This document shows, piece by piece, positions 1 through 13,489 of a DNA stretch of 64,000 nucleotides (position 1 is its first letter; every line of letters starts with the position of its first letter). The notes under the pieces were generated by a model. That model was given only the letters and a program-made list of their open reading frames with translations. It searched no databases and had not been told where the DNA came from. Where the stretch lies: positions 32,430-96,429 of the forward strand of contig PWZT01000026.1 of the NCBI GenBank assembly GCA_003567315.1, in the 5' to 3' direction. Source of the DNA: Paracoccaceae bacterium. Lineage in GTDB: Bacteria > Pseudomonadota > Alphaproteobacteria > Rhodobacterales > Rhodobacteraceae. The position numbers and the translations under genes were made by a program.

Positions 1-1
1 G

Positions 2-526
2 CCGGAGGAGGCCCCTGCACTGCAGGCCGCGCAGCTTCCCGAGATGCGCGCGCCCGAGGCAAGTGCCGAGGCGTCGCGCCCGCCGCCGCCGGTCTTCGAT
101 ATGCCCGAGACGCGCGAGACCCCGCGCCCGCGCGCGCGGCCCGAACCGCGGCAGGCCGCACCGGCCGCCCCGCCTGCGCAGCGCGCGGCCGGGCAGGGGC
201 AAGCGCGGCAGAGCGGGCAGGGGCAGGCGCGCGAGACCAGCGGTGCGGCGCCGAGTGCCAGCGCGCTGGCGCAATGGGGGGGCGGCATTCGCGCGGCGAT
301 CCAGCGCCAGCAGCGCAGCCCCGGGGCGCGTGCACGCGGCACAGTGCATCTGCGTTTGCAGGTCAATGCGGATGGGCGGCTGGCCGGGGTGAGCGTGACG
401 CAAGGCTCGGGCAATGCGCAGCTTGATCGCGCGGCGGTGCAGGCCGTGCAGCGCGCACGCCTGCCGCGCGCGCCGTCGGGCGTGTCAGGGACGCATCAGT
501 TCAATCTGCCGCTCAGCTATCGTTAG
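2..526 (+). CDS. TonB-family protein, C-terminal part (5' end outside window)
   Basis: The reading frame is already open at the window edge, so the N-terminus (which in TonB carries the membrane anchor) is missing. What is visible is a long Pro/Ala/Arg-rich spacer followed by about 90 residues that look like a TonB C-terminal domain: a GTVHLRLQV strand, then NADGRLAGVSV, a helix around LDRAAVQAVQRA and a final FNLPLSYR strand. TonB couples the inner-membrane proton motive force, through ExbB/ExbD, to outer-membrane receptors for siderophores, haem or cobalamin. exbB/exbD could lie upstream but cannot be seen. The family is fairly secure; the substrate system is unknown. Confidence 0.75.
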   Translation, partial: PEEAPALQAAQLPEMRAPEASAEASRPPPPVFDMPETRETPRPRARPEPRQAAPAAPPAQRAAGQGQARQSGQGQARETSGAAPSASALAQWGGGIRAAIQRQQRSPGARARGTVHLRLQVNADGRLAGVSVTQGSGNAQLDRAAVQAVQRARLPRAPSGVSGTHQFNLPLSYR

Positions 527-606
527 CGCGGGTCTCGATCAGGTTGCGGCGTCAAGGCCTCGTCGCTGGGGCAGCGCGCCGCCTTGAGTGCATGCGTCCT
601 CGCGTG

Positions 607-664
607 GAGAGAAGCGCGCCTGACGGCGCGCGGCCTTCGGCGCGCGTATTTTGGGCAAGATGAA
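607..664 (+). repeat. 58-bp interspersed repeat, copy 1
   Basis: This intergenic element contains a perfect hairpin GCGCGCC-TGAC-GGCGCGC (614-631), then a CGGCCTTCGG segment, and ends in TATTTTGGGCAAGATGAA. An inverted copy at 56820-56877 matches 53 of 58 positions. It sits between the convergent ends of the tonB-like gene and cycA, where the hairpin could also help end transcription. Confidence 0.8.
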
Positions 665-783
665 GTCAGGGCGCGCAGGGTGGTTTCGGCTGGCGCAGGC
701 TGATCGGGAGCAGGTCGAGGGCATGAAAAAACGGCAGGGCCGCGCTGGCCTTGCCGTTGTATTTTTCGCCGAGATGGATTGAA

Positions 784-1251
784 TCAGCTGCCTTCGGCGG
801 CCTCGTCTTCGTCTTCCTCAACATCGCTGAATTGCGCGAGGAAGGCGATGATGTTGTTCGCGGTATCCTCGTCGCGGACGCGGAAGGACATCTGGCTGCG
901 CGCGCGGTTGTTGTCGAGCGTCTCGCGCAGATAGCCCTGCGGGTCGAGCAGATAGGGCACCATGTTCTCCTGATCCCAGACCAGCCCTTCTTCCCCGGCT
1001 TCGACAAGCGAGTTGCCATAGCGGAAATCTGCCGTACCGGCCTGACGGCCGATCACCTGATACAGATTAGGCCCTGTGCGCACATTCGCGCGCCCTGCGA
1101 GCACGTCGCCATCCTCATTCACCACATTATGGCAATTCTGGCACTGGCTCTGGAACGCGCTTGCGCCAGCATCAATGTCGCCTGCAAGGGCAGGCATCGC
1201 GGTCACGGAGAGTGTGAGGGCCGCCGCCGCCGCACCAATCTTGTGTTTCAT
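784..1251 (-). CDS. cycA: cytochrome c2 (CycA)
   Basis: Periplasmic monohaem cytochrome c of 155 residues, the soluble carrier between the cytochrome bc1 complex and the photosynthetic reaction centre or terminal oxidase. The start at MKHKIG gives a clean Sec signal peptide ending in ALA. The haem motif CQNCH follows, and the likely axial Met lies in RARSQM. The last dozen residues are strikingly acidic (EEDEDEAAEGS). It is the last gene of the photosynthesis superoperon, 75 bp after hemA, a position also seen in other Rhodobacterales clusters. A paralogue with the same C-terminal half lies at 46267-46698. The family is certain; the c2 assignment rests on context. Confidence 0.88.
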   Translation of the reverse strand: MKHKIGAAAAALTLSVTAMPALAGDIDAGASAFQSQCQNCHNVVNEDGDVLAGRANVRTGPNLYQVIGRQAGTADFRYGNSLVEAGEEGLVWDQENMVPYLLDPQGYLRETLDNNRARSQMSFRVRDEDTANNIIAFLAQFSDVEEDEDEAAEGS

Positions 1252-1326
1252 GTCCTGTTTCCTCCCGGTTTGTTTTGTCAGGCCAAGCGAAGAAGTGTTC
1301 TGTTTCGGTGTCAAGTCAAGACAAGA

Positions 1327-2538
1327 TCATGCGACTGCATGTGCAATCGCGCATTGCTTCCAGAGCGCGGTGAGGGCGGAGACCAGATGGTCGATATCGG
1401 CATCCGAATGCAGCGGGCCGGGGGTGATGCGCAGCCGCTCGGTGCCCTTGGGCACGGTCGGGTAGTTGATGGGCTGCACATAGATGCCCCAGTCATTCAT
1501 CAGGATGTCCGAGATCATCCGGCATTTGACCGGATCGCCGATCATCACCGGGATGATATGGCTCTCATTGGGTATATGCGGGATGCCCTGCGCATCGAGC
1601 TTGGCGCGCAGCCGTGCCACGCGGTCGCGCTGGGCCATGCGCTCGGTCTGCGAGGTTTTCAGATGCCGGATGGACGTGGTCGCCGCCGCCGCGATGGCCG
1701 GGGGCAGGGCGGTGGTGAAGATGAAGCCGGAGGCGAAGGAGCGGATGAAATCGCATAGCGCATGGCTGCCGGTGATGTAGCCGCCCATCACGCCATACGC
1801 CTTGCCCAGCGTGCCCTCGATCAGCGAGATCCGGTCCGCGAGCCCGCGCTCTTCCGAGATGCCGCCGCCGCGCGGGCCATACATGCCGACCGCGTGGACC
1901 TCGTCGAGATAGGTGAGCGCGCCATGCGCCTCGGCCACCTCGACGATCTCGCGCATTGGGCAGATATCGCCATCCATGGAATAGACCGATTCGAACGCCA
2001 CGATCTTGGGGCGGTCGCCCACGGCCTTGAGCTTGCGGTCGAGATCGCGCCAGTCATTGTGCTTCCACAGCACCTTGTCGGCGCGGCTGTGGCGGATGCC
2101 CTCGATCATGCTCGCGTGGTTCTTTTCGTCCGAGAGGATCACGGCGTTGGGGATTTTCGCGCCCAACGTCGACAGCGCGGCCCAGTTCGACACATAGCCG
2201 GAGGTGAACAGAAGTGCTGCATCCTTGCCATGCAGATCGGCGAGTTCCTCTTCGAGGATGCGGTGGAGATGGTTGTTGCCCGAGATGTTGCGCGTCCCGC
2301 CCGCGCCAGTGCCGCAGGCGGTCACTGCGCGCACCATGCTATCCACGACAGTCTCGTGATGCCCCATGCCGAGATAGTCATTCGAGCACCAGACAGTGAC
2401 CTCCTGCACGCCGGGGCCGTTGAAATGCTTGACCTTGGGGAAGCTGCCGCATTGACGTTCGACCTCGGCGAAGATGCGGTAGTTGCCTTCGCTTTTCAGC
2501 GTGTCGAGCGCGGTTTGGAAATGGGTTTCAAAGTCCAT
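1327..2538 (-). CDS. hemA: 5-aminolevulinate synthase (HemA)
   Basis: Pyridoxal-phosphate enzyme that condenses glycine and succinyl-CoA to 5-aminolevulinate, the first committed step to haem and bacteriochlorophyll in alphaproteobacteria. It has 403 residues from MDFETHFQ; an in-frame ATG six codons upstream overlaps the puhE stop, but the later ATG has the better Shine-Dalgarno (GAGGGG). Visible landmarks are [10 protein letters not shown] near the N-terminus, [22 protein letters not shown] and the PLP-lysine motif EGTLGKAYG. Its place behind puhE ties tetrapyrrole supply to pigment synthesis. A second hemA elsewhere in the genome is possible. Confidence 0.95.
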   Translation of the reverse strand: MDFETHFQTALDTLKSEGNYRIFAEVERQCGSFPKVKHFNGPGVQEVTVWCSNDYLGMGHHETVVDSMVRAVTACGTGAGGTRNISGNNHLHRILEEELADLHGKDAALLFTSGYVSNWAALSTLGAKIPNAVILSDEKNHASMIEGIRHSRADKVLWKHNDWRDLDRKLKAVGDRPKIVAFESVYSMDGDICPMREIVEVAEAHGALTYLDEVHAVGMYGPRGGGISEERGLADRISLIEGTLGKAYGVMGGYITGSHALCDFIRSFASGFIFTTALPPAIAAAATTSIRHLKTSQTERMAQRDRVARLRAKLDAQGIPHIPNESHIIPVMIGDPVKCRMISDILMNDWGIYVQPINYPTVPKGTERLRITPGPLHSDADIDHLVSALTALWKQCAIAHAVA

Positions 2539-2552
2539 CGGGATCCCCTCGG

Positions 2553-3353
2553 TCATGTTTTTGATTTCGTGTTTGTGGGCGCCGGGATCATCCAGCGCCA
2601 GAGTTTGTCATCGCGCACGCGCCAGACCATGAACCAGTGCTCCAGCAGCGCGAGGGCCGTGAGCATGGACAGGAGCGTGAAGCCGATGATTGCGCCCTGA
2701 TCGGCGGCCTGATGTGCGCGCCAGAGCCGTTCGAGAAAGCAGCCCACGGCAAGCGCCAGCAGCGTGACCGAGAGCGGGAAGAAGCCACTGACCGGGCCTT
2801 GCCGGAAGTAGCTGGAGAGATGCGACAGCGGGCGCGGCAGAAAATCGGTATTGATGCGCGGCACGCCGAGAAAGAGGTTGAGCTTGGCCGAGATGCGGGC
2901 GGCGAACAGCACAAGGAAGGTCCAGAGCGCGAAGGCGTTGTCGGCGCCGAGCGAGGCGAGCGCCAGCACGATCAGCATGGCCGCGAGCAGCACCTCGTGG
3001 AAGGCCACAGTGCGGAAAGCGGCCCAGAACCGTGCGACCGGGGCGAGCCCGGCAGGGCAGGGTCGGGTATTGGGGCCGGTGATGACACCGGAGAGGAAGG
3101 CGAGTTCCACCCAGGCCCAGAGCGCGAGTGCTGCGAGGAAGGCGAACCACACGCCCTGCGCGCTGGCATCGCCCAGCGTGGCATGCACCCCGAGCGCGCC
3201 TGCCGCCAGTAGCGGCAGCGACAGGATCACGGACCACGCATGTTGATCACGCCCGCCGCGATCTGCGGCATGGACGCGCCAGAGCAGGATGCCCGTGGCA
3301 AACCACCACAGAAACAGCGCAGCAAGAGCGGCTATCCAGGGGGTTTCAAACAT
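2553..3353 (-). CDS. puhE: photosynthetic complex assembly protein PuhE (DUF3623)
   Basis: Integral membrane protein of 266 residues with about seven hydrophobic segments, matching the PuhE family, which influences reaction-centre and bacteriochlorophyll levels through an unknown mechanism. It lies between acsF and hemA, its usual position. The stop codon overlaps an in-frame hemA ATG as ATGA, indicating translational coupling, and AGGAG precedes the start. A GC-rich hairpin separates it from acsF. The family call is made from order, length and hydrophobic pattern together; no catalytic motif is known. Confidence 0.88.
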   Translation of the reverse strand: MFETPWIAALAALFLWWFATGILLWRVHAADRGGRDQHAWSVILSLPLLAAGALGVHATLGDASAQGVWFAFLAALALWAWVELAFLSGVITGPNTRPCPAGLAPVARFWAAFRTVAFHEVLLAAMLIVLALASLGADNAFALWTFLVLFAARISAKLNLFLGVPRINTDFLPRPLSHLSSYFRQGPVSGFFPLSVTLLALAVGCFLERLWRAHQAADQGAIIGFTLLSMLTALALLEHWFMVWRVRDDKLWRWMIPAPTNTKSKT

Positions 3354-3377
3354 GCATCGGGCTCCTGTCTGGCGTGC

Positions 3378-3401
3378 CGGGCGGGCCGCGTGGCCCGCCC
3401 G
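3378..3401 (-). terminator. intercistronic hairpin after acsF
   Basis: Perfect 10-bp GC stem (CGGGCGGGCC / GGCCCGCCCG) with a four-base loop, a few bases after the acsF stop and before the puhE Shine-Dalgarno. There is no U-tract, so it more likely stabilises the acsF 3' end or attenuates transcription than terminates it fully. Confidence 0.5.
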
Positions 3402-3407
3402 CGCGGC

Positions 3408-4508
3408 TTAGTAGGCGGGCTCCAGCCGCACCGAGGCGGGGGGCGTGTTCTTCTTGACCGGCAGCAGATAGAGGCGGGCAAAGCCTGCGCCTGCGCGGGC
3501 CATGCCGCCCCAGCGCTTCAGCGTGCCGCCCACACCGCCCTGTTTGGTGCCGGCTTCGACATCCTTGTAGGCGGCCTCGATCCTGCGCAGCGTGGGCAGC
3601 CAGGCCGGGTGGTCGATGTCCAGCTCCAGAGGGAAGACCTGCCGCGCGATTTCGGAGGTCTTGCGGAAGACTTCCTGATCATACCAGTCGATATCCACGC
3701 CAAGCGCCTTGTGGAACTCAGGCCGCGCATGGTCGCGCACATACATCGTGGCATAGACAGCCGTCAGGAAGAAGCGGATCCAGAGCTTGTTGACGAAGCT
3801 CTCCGTCAGCTTGGGGTCAGTGCGCATCAGCAGCGCGAAGGCTTCGCCATGGCTGAACTCGTCATTGCACCATTCCTTGAACCACTTGAAGATCGGGTGG
3901 AAGCGCTTGTCGGGGTTCGCCTCGAGATGGCGGTAGATGGTGATATAGCGCGCATAGCCGATCTTCTCGCTGAGATACGTCGCGTAGTAGATGAATTTGG
4001 GCCGGAAATAGGTGTATTTCTTGGCCTTGGTCAGGAAGCCCAGATTCACCGCCACGCCCGCTTCGCGCAGCGCGTCATTGATGAAACCGGCATGGCGCGC
4101 CTCGTCGCGGGCCATATAGTTGAACAACTCGCAGATGTCGGGGTTGTTGCCGCGCCGCTTCATCTCCTTGTAGAGCACGCAGCCCGAGAATTCGGCGGTG
4201 CAGGAGGAAACCAGAAAGTCGATCAATTCGCGCTTCAGGGCGGGGTCCATGCCCTCCCAGTCGATATGATCCCACTCTTCGTTCTTCTTGAAATGGCCCT
4301 TGTTGGGGTCCGACTTCATCTGTGCGATCAGCTTGTCCCATTCCTCGCGCACCGGGGTCACGTCGATGCGGTCAAGCTCGTCGAAATCGGTGGTGTAGAA
4401 ACGCGGGTTCAGCAGCGTGGATTCCTGCGCCATGGCATCGGTGTCGAAGCGATCGCCGATTTCTGCGCGCAATTCGTCATGGGCGGTTGCGGGGCTTTGC
4501 ATGTTCAT
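3408..4508 (-). CDS. acsF: aerobic Mg-protoporphyrin IX monomethyl ester oxidative cyclase (AcsF)
   Basis: Membrane-associated di-iron monooxygenase that uses O2 to form the isocyclic E ring of bacteriochlorophyll. The chosen start (MNMQSP, 366 residues) overlaps the stop of the preceding small gene as ATGA. Di-iron ligand motifs of the ferritin-like fold are visible: the Glu in SCTAEFSG, the ExxH in ARDEARHAGF, and Glu and His in CNDEFSHGEAF. It lies in the puhABC-acsF-puhE order common in Rhodobacterales. The window also encodes BchE for the anaerobic version of the same reaction, so both routes are present. Confidence 0.96.
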   Translation of the reverse strand: MNMQSPATAHDELRAEIGDRFDTDAMAQESTLLNPRFYTTDFDELDRIDVTPVREEWDKLIAQMKSDPNKGHFKKNEEWDHIDWEGMDPALKRELIDFLVSSCTAEFSGCVLYKEMKRRGNNPDICELFNYMARDEARHAGFINDALREAGVAVNLGFLTKAKKYTYFRPKFIYYATYLSEKIGYARYITIYRHLEANPDKRFHPIFKWFKEWCNDEFSHGEAFALLMRTDPKLTESFVNKLWIRFFLTAVYATMYVRDHARPEFHKALGVDIDWYDQEVFRKTSEIARQVFPLELDIDHPAWLPTLRRIEAAYKDVEAGTKQGGVGGTLKRWGGMARAGAGFARLYLLPVKKNTPPASVRLEPAY

Positions 4509-4819
4509 GCCGCGGCCTCCTTGTTGAGTGACATCTCCTCGGAGAAGGAAAATTCGCACAGCTCGATGAATTCGAAATCACCGGTGAGCTTGGTCCAGAC
4601 GCGCTCCAGCGCATTGGCGCGGGTGATGGTGGCGACGCGATCCTCCGAGATCACCTCGCCCCATGCCGCGAGCACGGGCGGGCCTTGCACCTGCACCTCG
4701 TCGCCCGGATGGATGACCGAGCCGTCATTGAAACGCACATGCGCGTGCAGAGCCTCGAAACGGTGCGACACCTCAACTGTGCAGGGCACCTGTTCGACCT
4801 TTCTTGAGAAGAGTGACAT
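4505..4819 (-). CDS. conserved small protein of the puh operon (puhC-acsF interval)
   Basis: 104-residue soluble protein without signal peptide or membrane segment. The sequence is rich in beta-type stretches (VSHRFEALHAHVRF, GDEVQVQGPP) and ends in an acidic, then Lys/Ala tail. It is sandwiched between puhC (36 bp away) and acsF (ATGA overlap), so it is co-translated with the cyclase. From memory, a protein of this size occupies this place in other Rhodobacterales clusters, but its function is unknown to me. A role with AcsF is suggested only by the coupling. It lacks the membrane segment expected for the short PuhD protein of Rhodobacter capsulatus. Confidence 0.75.
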   Translation of the reverse strand: MSLFSRKVEQVPCTVEVSHRFEALHAHVRFNDGSVIHPGDEVQVQGPPVLAAWGEVISEDRVATITRANALERVWTKLTGDFEFIELCEFSFSEEMSLNKEAAA

Positions 4820-4855
4820 TTTTTGATTCCCTTGGTTTTTTTGGTGGTCTTGGTC

Positions 4856-5338
4856 TTATTGTATGTTCAGCAGCCGTTCGAATGCGGCCTGGTTGTCGCG
4901 GCCGAACTGGGTCAGCTCGACGCGGTAGTCGGTCAGCGGGTCGATCGCGGCCAGCCTTCCGTTTTCGAATTGCACGATCTGCAGGGGCAGGGTCGGGTCT
5001 ATCCCGTGGCGGCGACGCATGGTCATGAGGCCATTCTCGATGACGGTGATGAAGCCGCCATGATCCAGATCAGCCAGCAGATTGCCTTCGGCGTCCAGAA
5101 CGGTCACAGCCTGCGCATCATGGCCCACAAGGCTGATCGTCCATTCCTGCACGACTGCGGCTGCGGGCGGGATCGCCACGCGCTCGCGGTCGGTGAAGGC
5201 AGCGTAAGAGACCAGCGCGAGGGCTGCGACGGGCAGCGCGAACATCATCCGAACGAGCCCGATCGGGATCATGTCATTATTGTCCTTGCGCTTGAAGCCA
5301 GGCTTGAATGGGCGTTGGGGATTTGGGTCGATGGTCAT
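4856..5338 (-). CDS. puhC: photosynthetic complex assembly protein PuhC
   Basis: 160-residue protein with a short cytoplasmic N-terminus (basic, KPGFKRK), one membrane anchor (about residues 24-46, IGLVRMMFALPVAALALVSY) and a periplasmic beta-rich domain. This is the PuhC layout; the protein is needed for proper reaction-centre/LH1 assembly in Rhodobacter. The frame continues open far upstream through puhB, but MTIDPN is the credible start, just after the puhB stop. It is the third gene of puhABC. Confidence 0.85.
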   Translation of the reverse strand: MTIDPNPQRPFKPGFKRKDNNDMIPIGLVRMMFALPVAALALVSYAAFTDRERVAIPPAAAVVQEWTISLVGHDAQAVTVLDAEGNLLADLDHGGFITVIENGLMTMRRRHGIDPTLPLQIVQFENGRLAAIDPLTDYRVELTQFGRDNQAAFERLLNIQ

Positions 5339-5346
5339 GGCGTGGC

Positions 5347-5988
5347 TCACTCGGCTGCGACCAGATCGCCTGCGGGCGCGCTGGTCTTGCGTTCGACAAC
5401 AGGTTGCGCGATGCGCGCTTCGGCGGCATCGGCGAGGATGGCGGCGACGTTCTGCGCATCCGGGATGGCGCGCAGCGCGGGCTTGGTCACGCGGACATGG
5501 CCCGGGCGGCAATGCGGCCAGAGGATGAGATAGGAGAACTTTGTCTCGCCCAGCGTCTCCAGCGCGAGGGTGCCGGTGCCGCCCTTGCCGAGGTTCAGAT
5601 CGGCATTGGCGATCTGGCGGAAGGGCAGGTTGAGCGTGACCGTCAGCGCCGCCCCGATGCGCATGGCGACGCGTGCGGTGGTGATGGTGTAGACCGTGCT
5701 GCGCGCGGCTACCCAGGCCAGCGAGAGCACCACGCCCATCGCGGCGGCCCAGAGCAGCGCATAGGGCAGGCCGAAGGCTACAGCCCCCGCCAGCCCCGCA
5801 TCGATCGAGCCGACCGAGGCGCGCCAGACGATGATCACCACGAAATAGCCCGTTATCCAGTTGATCTTGTAGGCGTCGCGCGCCAGCGCCCAAGTGTCGG
5901 GCCGGCCCTGCCACAGGATGCGTTCGTGTTCAGGGGGCCTCTCTGGCAACCCCTTTACAGGTTCAAAAGCGAAATCATCATGTGACAT
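5347..5988 (-). CDS. puhB: photosynthetic complex assembly protein PuhB (bacterial PH domain)
   Basis: 213-residue membrane protein: a polar N-terminus with ERILWQGRPD, a motif typical of bacterial PH-domain proteins, two or three hydrophobic helices (about 43-65 and 72-95), then a PH-like region beginning VYTITTARVAMRIG. PuhB is a reaction-centre assembly factor that acts early with the H subunit. It sits 40 bp after puhA and 8 bp before puhC. Identification rests on domain, length and position. Confidence 0.9.
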   Translation of the reverse strand: MSHDDFAFEPVKGLPERPPEHERILWQGRPDTWALARDAYKINWITGYFVVIIVWRASVGSIDAGLAGAVAFGLPYALLWAAAMGVVLSLAWVAARSTVYTITTARVAMRIGAALTVTLNLPFRQIANADLNLGKGGTGTLALETLGETKFSYLILWPHCRPGHVRVTKPALRAIPDAQNVAAILADAAEARIAQPVVERKTSAPAGDLVAAE

Positions 5989-6028
5989 GGGCCGGTTCCT
6001 TATGGTTATTTATGGTCGTCAGGTGGGC

Positions 6029-6823
6029 TCAGACCGGGTCGGTCAGAGCCTTGGAGAGCGCTTTCACTTGCGAGGCGCGCTTGTCTGCCGTGTAGAGATA
6101 GCCGCCGGCGACATAGCCCGAGACTTTCTCTTCCTCGAGCTTGGTCACCTGGGCATCCGAGGCGAGCGTGGGAATGCCCTTGAAGCTCTCGGAATCGAGG
6201 GCGTTGACAACAACGCGGTCGGCCTTGATGCGCACCATCGGCATCGGCACGAGGCGCTTCGAGCCATCGTCGAGCGTGACTTCGAGGTAGCGCACCAGTT
6301 GCTCGGGAACATCCACCCACATATCGCTGACCTTGCCGGGGGAGGCGTTGTCATGGCACATGATCGGCATTCCGCGCGGGTCGCGGCCTGCAGCAAGAGC
6401 GAAATCGCCGGCTTTGGCCATGGGCTGAATCTTCGGATGGCCATGACCGTCGAGCTCGGGCTCATCGCGGCGCGCTGCCCATGAAGCCGGGCCAACCCCG
6501 TCTTTCAGCGGATCGCCGGTCGGCGCGAAGGGAAAGCCGCCTGTGGCCGATGTCGGTGCCAGCGCCAGATCGCGCTGCTCGCGCTCCTCATTGGGGGCTT
6601 TGAACTCGCCGCGCCCATGCGGCAGGTTGAAGGTCTTGGGCTCCGGCACCGGCAGCAGCGAATTCGCATGGCTGCCATCGTCGTTTTCCAGCGGGTAGCC
6701 TTCGCGCATGTTCTCGCGCTGGATATAGATGATGAGCCCAGCGAAGAAGAACCAGAACAGGTAAAGCGAGATCAGGGCGAGATCGAAATTGCCGAAAAAC
6801 AGCCAGCCATATGGTGTATCCAT
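6029..6823 (-). CDS. puhA: photosynthetic reaction centre H subunit (PuhA)
   Basis: 264-residue H subunit that caps the L/M core on the cytoplasmic side and controls proton delivery to quinone QB. It has one N-terminal membrane helix ([20 protein letters not shown]), then [14 protein letters not shown], the well-known sequence following it, and a large PRC-barrel domain. The start MDTPYG is preceded by a strong AGGAGG. It lies 19 bp after lhaA in the conserved lhaA-puhABC order. Extra in-frame codons upstream are part of the lhaA overlap and not coding here. Confidence 0.97.
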   Translation of the reverse strand: MDTPYGWLFFGNFDLALISLYLFWFFFAGLIIYIQRENMREGYPLENDDGSHANSLLPVPEPKTFNLPHGRGEFKAPNEEREQRDLALAPTSATGGFPFAPTGDPLKDGVGPASWAARRDEPELDGHGHPKIQPMAKAGDFALAAGRDPRGMPIMCHDNASPGKVSDMWVDVPEQLVRYLEVTLDDGSKRLVPMPMVRIKADRVVVNALDSESFKGIPTLASDAQVTKLEEEKVSGYVAGGYLYTADKRASQVKALSKALTDPV

Positions 6824-6842
6824 GGTGTTTCCTCCTTGAGGG

Positions 6843-8279
6843 TCAGGTTGGGAAATCGGCAAGGCCGATCCGTTGGTTGCGGTGCTGTGTGGATTGAATG
6901 ATGCGCGTCTTGACCAGCGGGCCAAGGATGATGAGCGTCACGAAGAGAAGCGCGATCTCGATGTGATAGACGACCGAATAGCCGATATCCGGCGTCATCA
7001 GGCCCGCGCCCAGATGGCCTGCATTGGCAAGCCCCTGAACAGTGTCGCGAATGCCGCCGCCCAGTGCGACCGCGAGCCCGGCCGCTGTCGCCTGCGCGGC
7101 ACCCCAGGCGCCAAGTGCGAGCCCGCCGCCGACCTTGCCGCTGCGGGGCATCTCCATCGCGGCTGTCAGGGTCGCGACCGCGAAGATCCCGAGCCCGAGG
7201 CCGATCCCGAAGGCGCCCGCAAAGAAGGTGAAGACCGATTGCAGCGGCCCGGCGAAGATCACGGCCGCGAAGGCGAATATGCCGACCACGATGCCCAGGC
7301 CCGCCATGCGGTACTGATCCATGCCCTGCCCGAGCCAGCGCGCCGCAAGCCAGAAGCCGAACAGCGCCCCCACGGCCCAGACCGCCGTCAGCGTGGTGGT
7401 GGCGCCCACTGACAGGCCGAGGATCTCGCCGCCATAGGGTTCCAGCAGGACATCCTGCATGTTGAAGGCGAGCCCGCCCACGAACACCACTGCCAGCAGC
7501 CGCCCGGCCTGTCCGCCCTTGATGTAGTCATTCCAGGCCTCGCGGAAGGCGGGTTTGGGGGCCTCGCGCTCGGCGCGGGTCTGGGGCTTGATCTTTTCCT
7601 GCTTCCACAGCGCGATGACATTGAGCGCAAGCGTGACAACCGCGCAGCCCTGCACCACCTGAATGAGGCGCAGATCGCTGAAATCGCGCAACAGCCAGCC
7701 CACGATCAGCGCCGAGACCGCCATGCCCGCGAGGAAGGTGACATAAAGCAGCGCGACCACGCGCGGGCGGGTTTCATCATCGGCGCGGTCGGCTGCGAGC
7801 GCGACGCCTGCGGTCTGCGTCATGTGCAGGCCGAAACCGGTCATCAGGAAGGCGAGTGCCGCGATGACCTCGCCCGCGAAGGGCACGTCATGGACCACAT
7901 CGCCGGTCAGCACCAGAAGCGCGAACGGCATGATCGCGAGCCCGCCGAACTGCCAGAGCGAGCCGAACCACAGATAGGGAATGCGCTTCCAGCCGATAGA
8001 GGAGCGGTGATTGTCCGACCGAAAGCCCAAAAGCGCACGGAAGGGCGCGATCAGCACGGGCAGCGCGATCATCACCGCGACCAGCGAGGCCGCGAGCGAC
8101 AGCTCCACGATCATGACGCGGTTGAGCGTGCCCAGAAGCAGCACGGTCGCCATCCCGACCGAGACCTGAAACAGGCTCAGGCGCAGGATCTGGCTCAGCG
8201 GCAGGCCCTCGGAGGCCGCATCGGCGAAGGGCAGCCAATTCATGCCGATCTTGCTGAATATGGCCTTGGGGATGATCAT
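6843..8279 (-). CDS. lhaA: light-harvesting 1 assembly protein LhaA (PucC/MFS family)
   Basis: 478-residue, roughly 12-helix membrane protein of the PucC/LhaA/Bch2 branch of the major facilitator superfamily, which helps insert LH1 polypeptides and pigment into the membrane. Typical features are the [14 protein letters not shown] loop between the second and third helices, [11 protein letters not shown], and [15 protein letters not shown]. The chosen start (MIIPKA) overlaps the bchM stop as ATGA. The neighbouring puhA promoter often lies inside this gene in relatives; I did not try to place it. Confidence 0.93.
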   Translation of the reverse strand: MIIPKAIFSKIGMNWLPFADAASEGLPLSQILRLSLFQVSVGMATVLLLGTLNRVMIVELSLAASLVAVMIALPVLIAPFRALLGFRSDNHRSSIGWKRIPYLWFGSLWQFGGLAIMPFALLVLTGDVVHDVPFAGEVIAALAFLMTGFGLHMTQTAGVALAADRADDETRPRVVALLYVTFLAGMAVSALIVGWLLRDFSDLRLIQVVQGCAVVTLALNVIALWKQEKIKPQTRAEREAPKPAFREAWNDYIKGGQAGRLLAVVFVGGLAFNMQDVLLEPYGGEILGLSVGATTTLTAVWAVGALFGFWLAARWLGQGMDQYRMAGLGIVVGIFAFAAVIFAGPLQSVFTFFAGAFGIGLGLGIFAVATLTAAMEMPRSGKVGGGLALGAWGAAQATAAGLAVALGGGIRDTVQGLANAGHLGAGLMTPDIGYSVVYHIEIALLFVTLIILGPLVKTRIIQSTQHRNQRIGLADFPT

Positions 8280-8949
8280 GCGCGCACCTTCAGGCATTCG
8301 GAGATGTAGAACCCGCGCGCAACGCGGCCCACACGCGACAATCCCGGCGTGGTGATGCGGCGATGATCATGCGGGATCATGGTGGGCGAGCGATCCGCGC
8401 GCGGAAAGACGCGGCCCGCATGCCACATCGCCATCAGAAGCGGCGTGCGCGGGGCGAGGGTGAAGACGATCTGGCCCGCGCGCGCCGAGAGAGTATCGAG
8501 CGCGGCTTCGAGATCGGGACGGGTGTAATAGATCAGGCTGTCCATTGCGATCACATGATCGAACTGCCCCAGCGCGGGGCTGAGCATGTCGCCCGCGCGG
8601 AAACTGACCGATCCGGGCAGGCCCTGCGGCAGCCGCGCCTGCGCGATCTCGACGAGTTTGGGCGATATGTCGATGGCGGTCACATCCGCCCCGCGCGCGG
8701 CCAGTTCCGCCGCGGCCGCACCCGTGCCGCAGCCTGCATCGAGCACGCGTGCGCCCCGCAGATCGGCAGGCAATTCGCCCAGCATCATCGCGCGCATGGT
8801 GTCGCGGCCCTCGCGCACAGTCTGGCGGATGCGCGAGACCGGCGCATCCGAGGTCAGCCGTTCCCAGACGCGCGTGGCCGTGCCGTCGAAATAATCGGCG
8901 ACACGGGCGCGGGTGGCGTCATAGCTGGGGGTGGGCGAGAGGTCGCGCA

Positions 8950-8950
<1 letters not shown>
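8276..8950 (-). CDS. bchM: Mg-protoporphyrin IX O-methyltransferase (BchM)
   Basis: 224-residue SAM-dependent methyltransferase that esterifies the C13 propionate of Mg-protoporphyrin IX, making the substrate of the AcsF and BchE cyclases. The SAM-binding motif I is VLDAGCGTGAAAAELA, followed by VTAIDIS (acidic motif end). The start overlaps the bchL stop by one base (TGATG) and the stop overlaps lhaA, so bchL-bchM-lhaA are translationally coupled. Confidence 0.96.

Positions 8951-13478
<4,528 letters not shown>

Positions 13479-13489
<11 letters not shown>

Noticed and set aside
3240..4826. 528-codon plus-strand frame
   Set aside because: It lies antisense to acsF and its neighbour; the composition (many H/R/G) is a typical GC-rich shadow, while AcsF has its di-iron motifs.
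5339..5914. N-terminal extension of puhC to 352 residues
   Set aside because: It is the puhB gene in another frame; PuhB is clearly identified and PuhC is normally about 160 residues.
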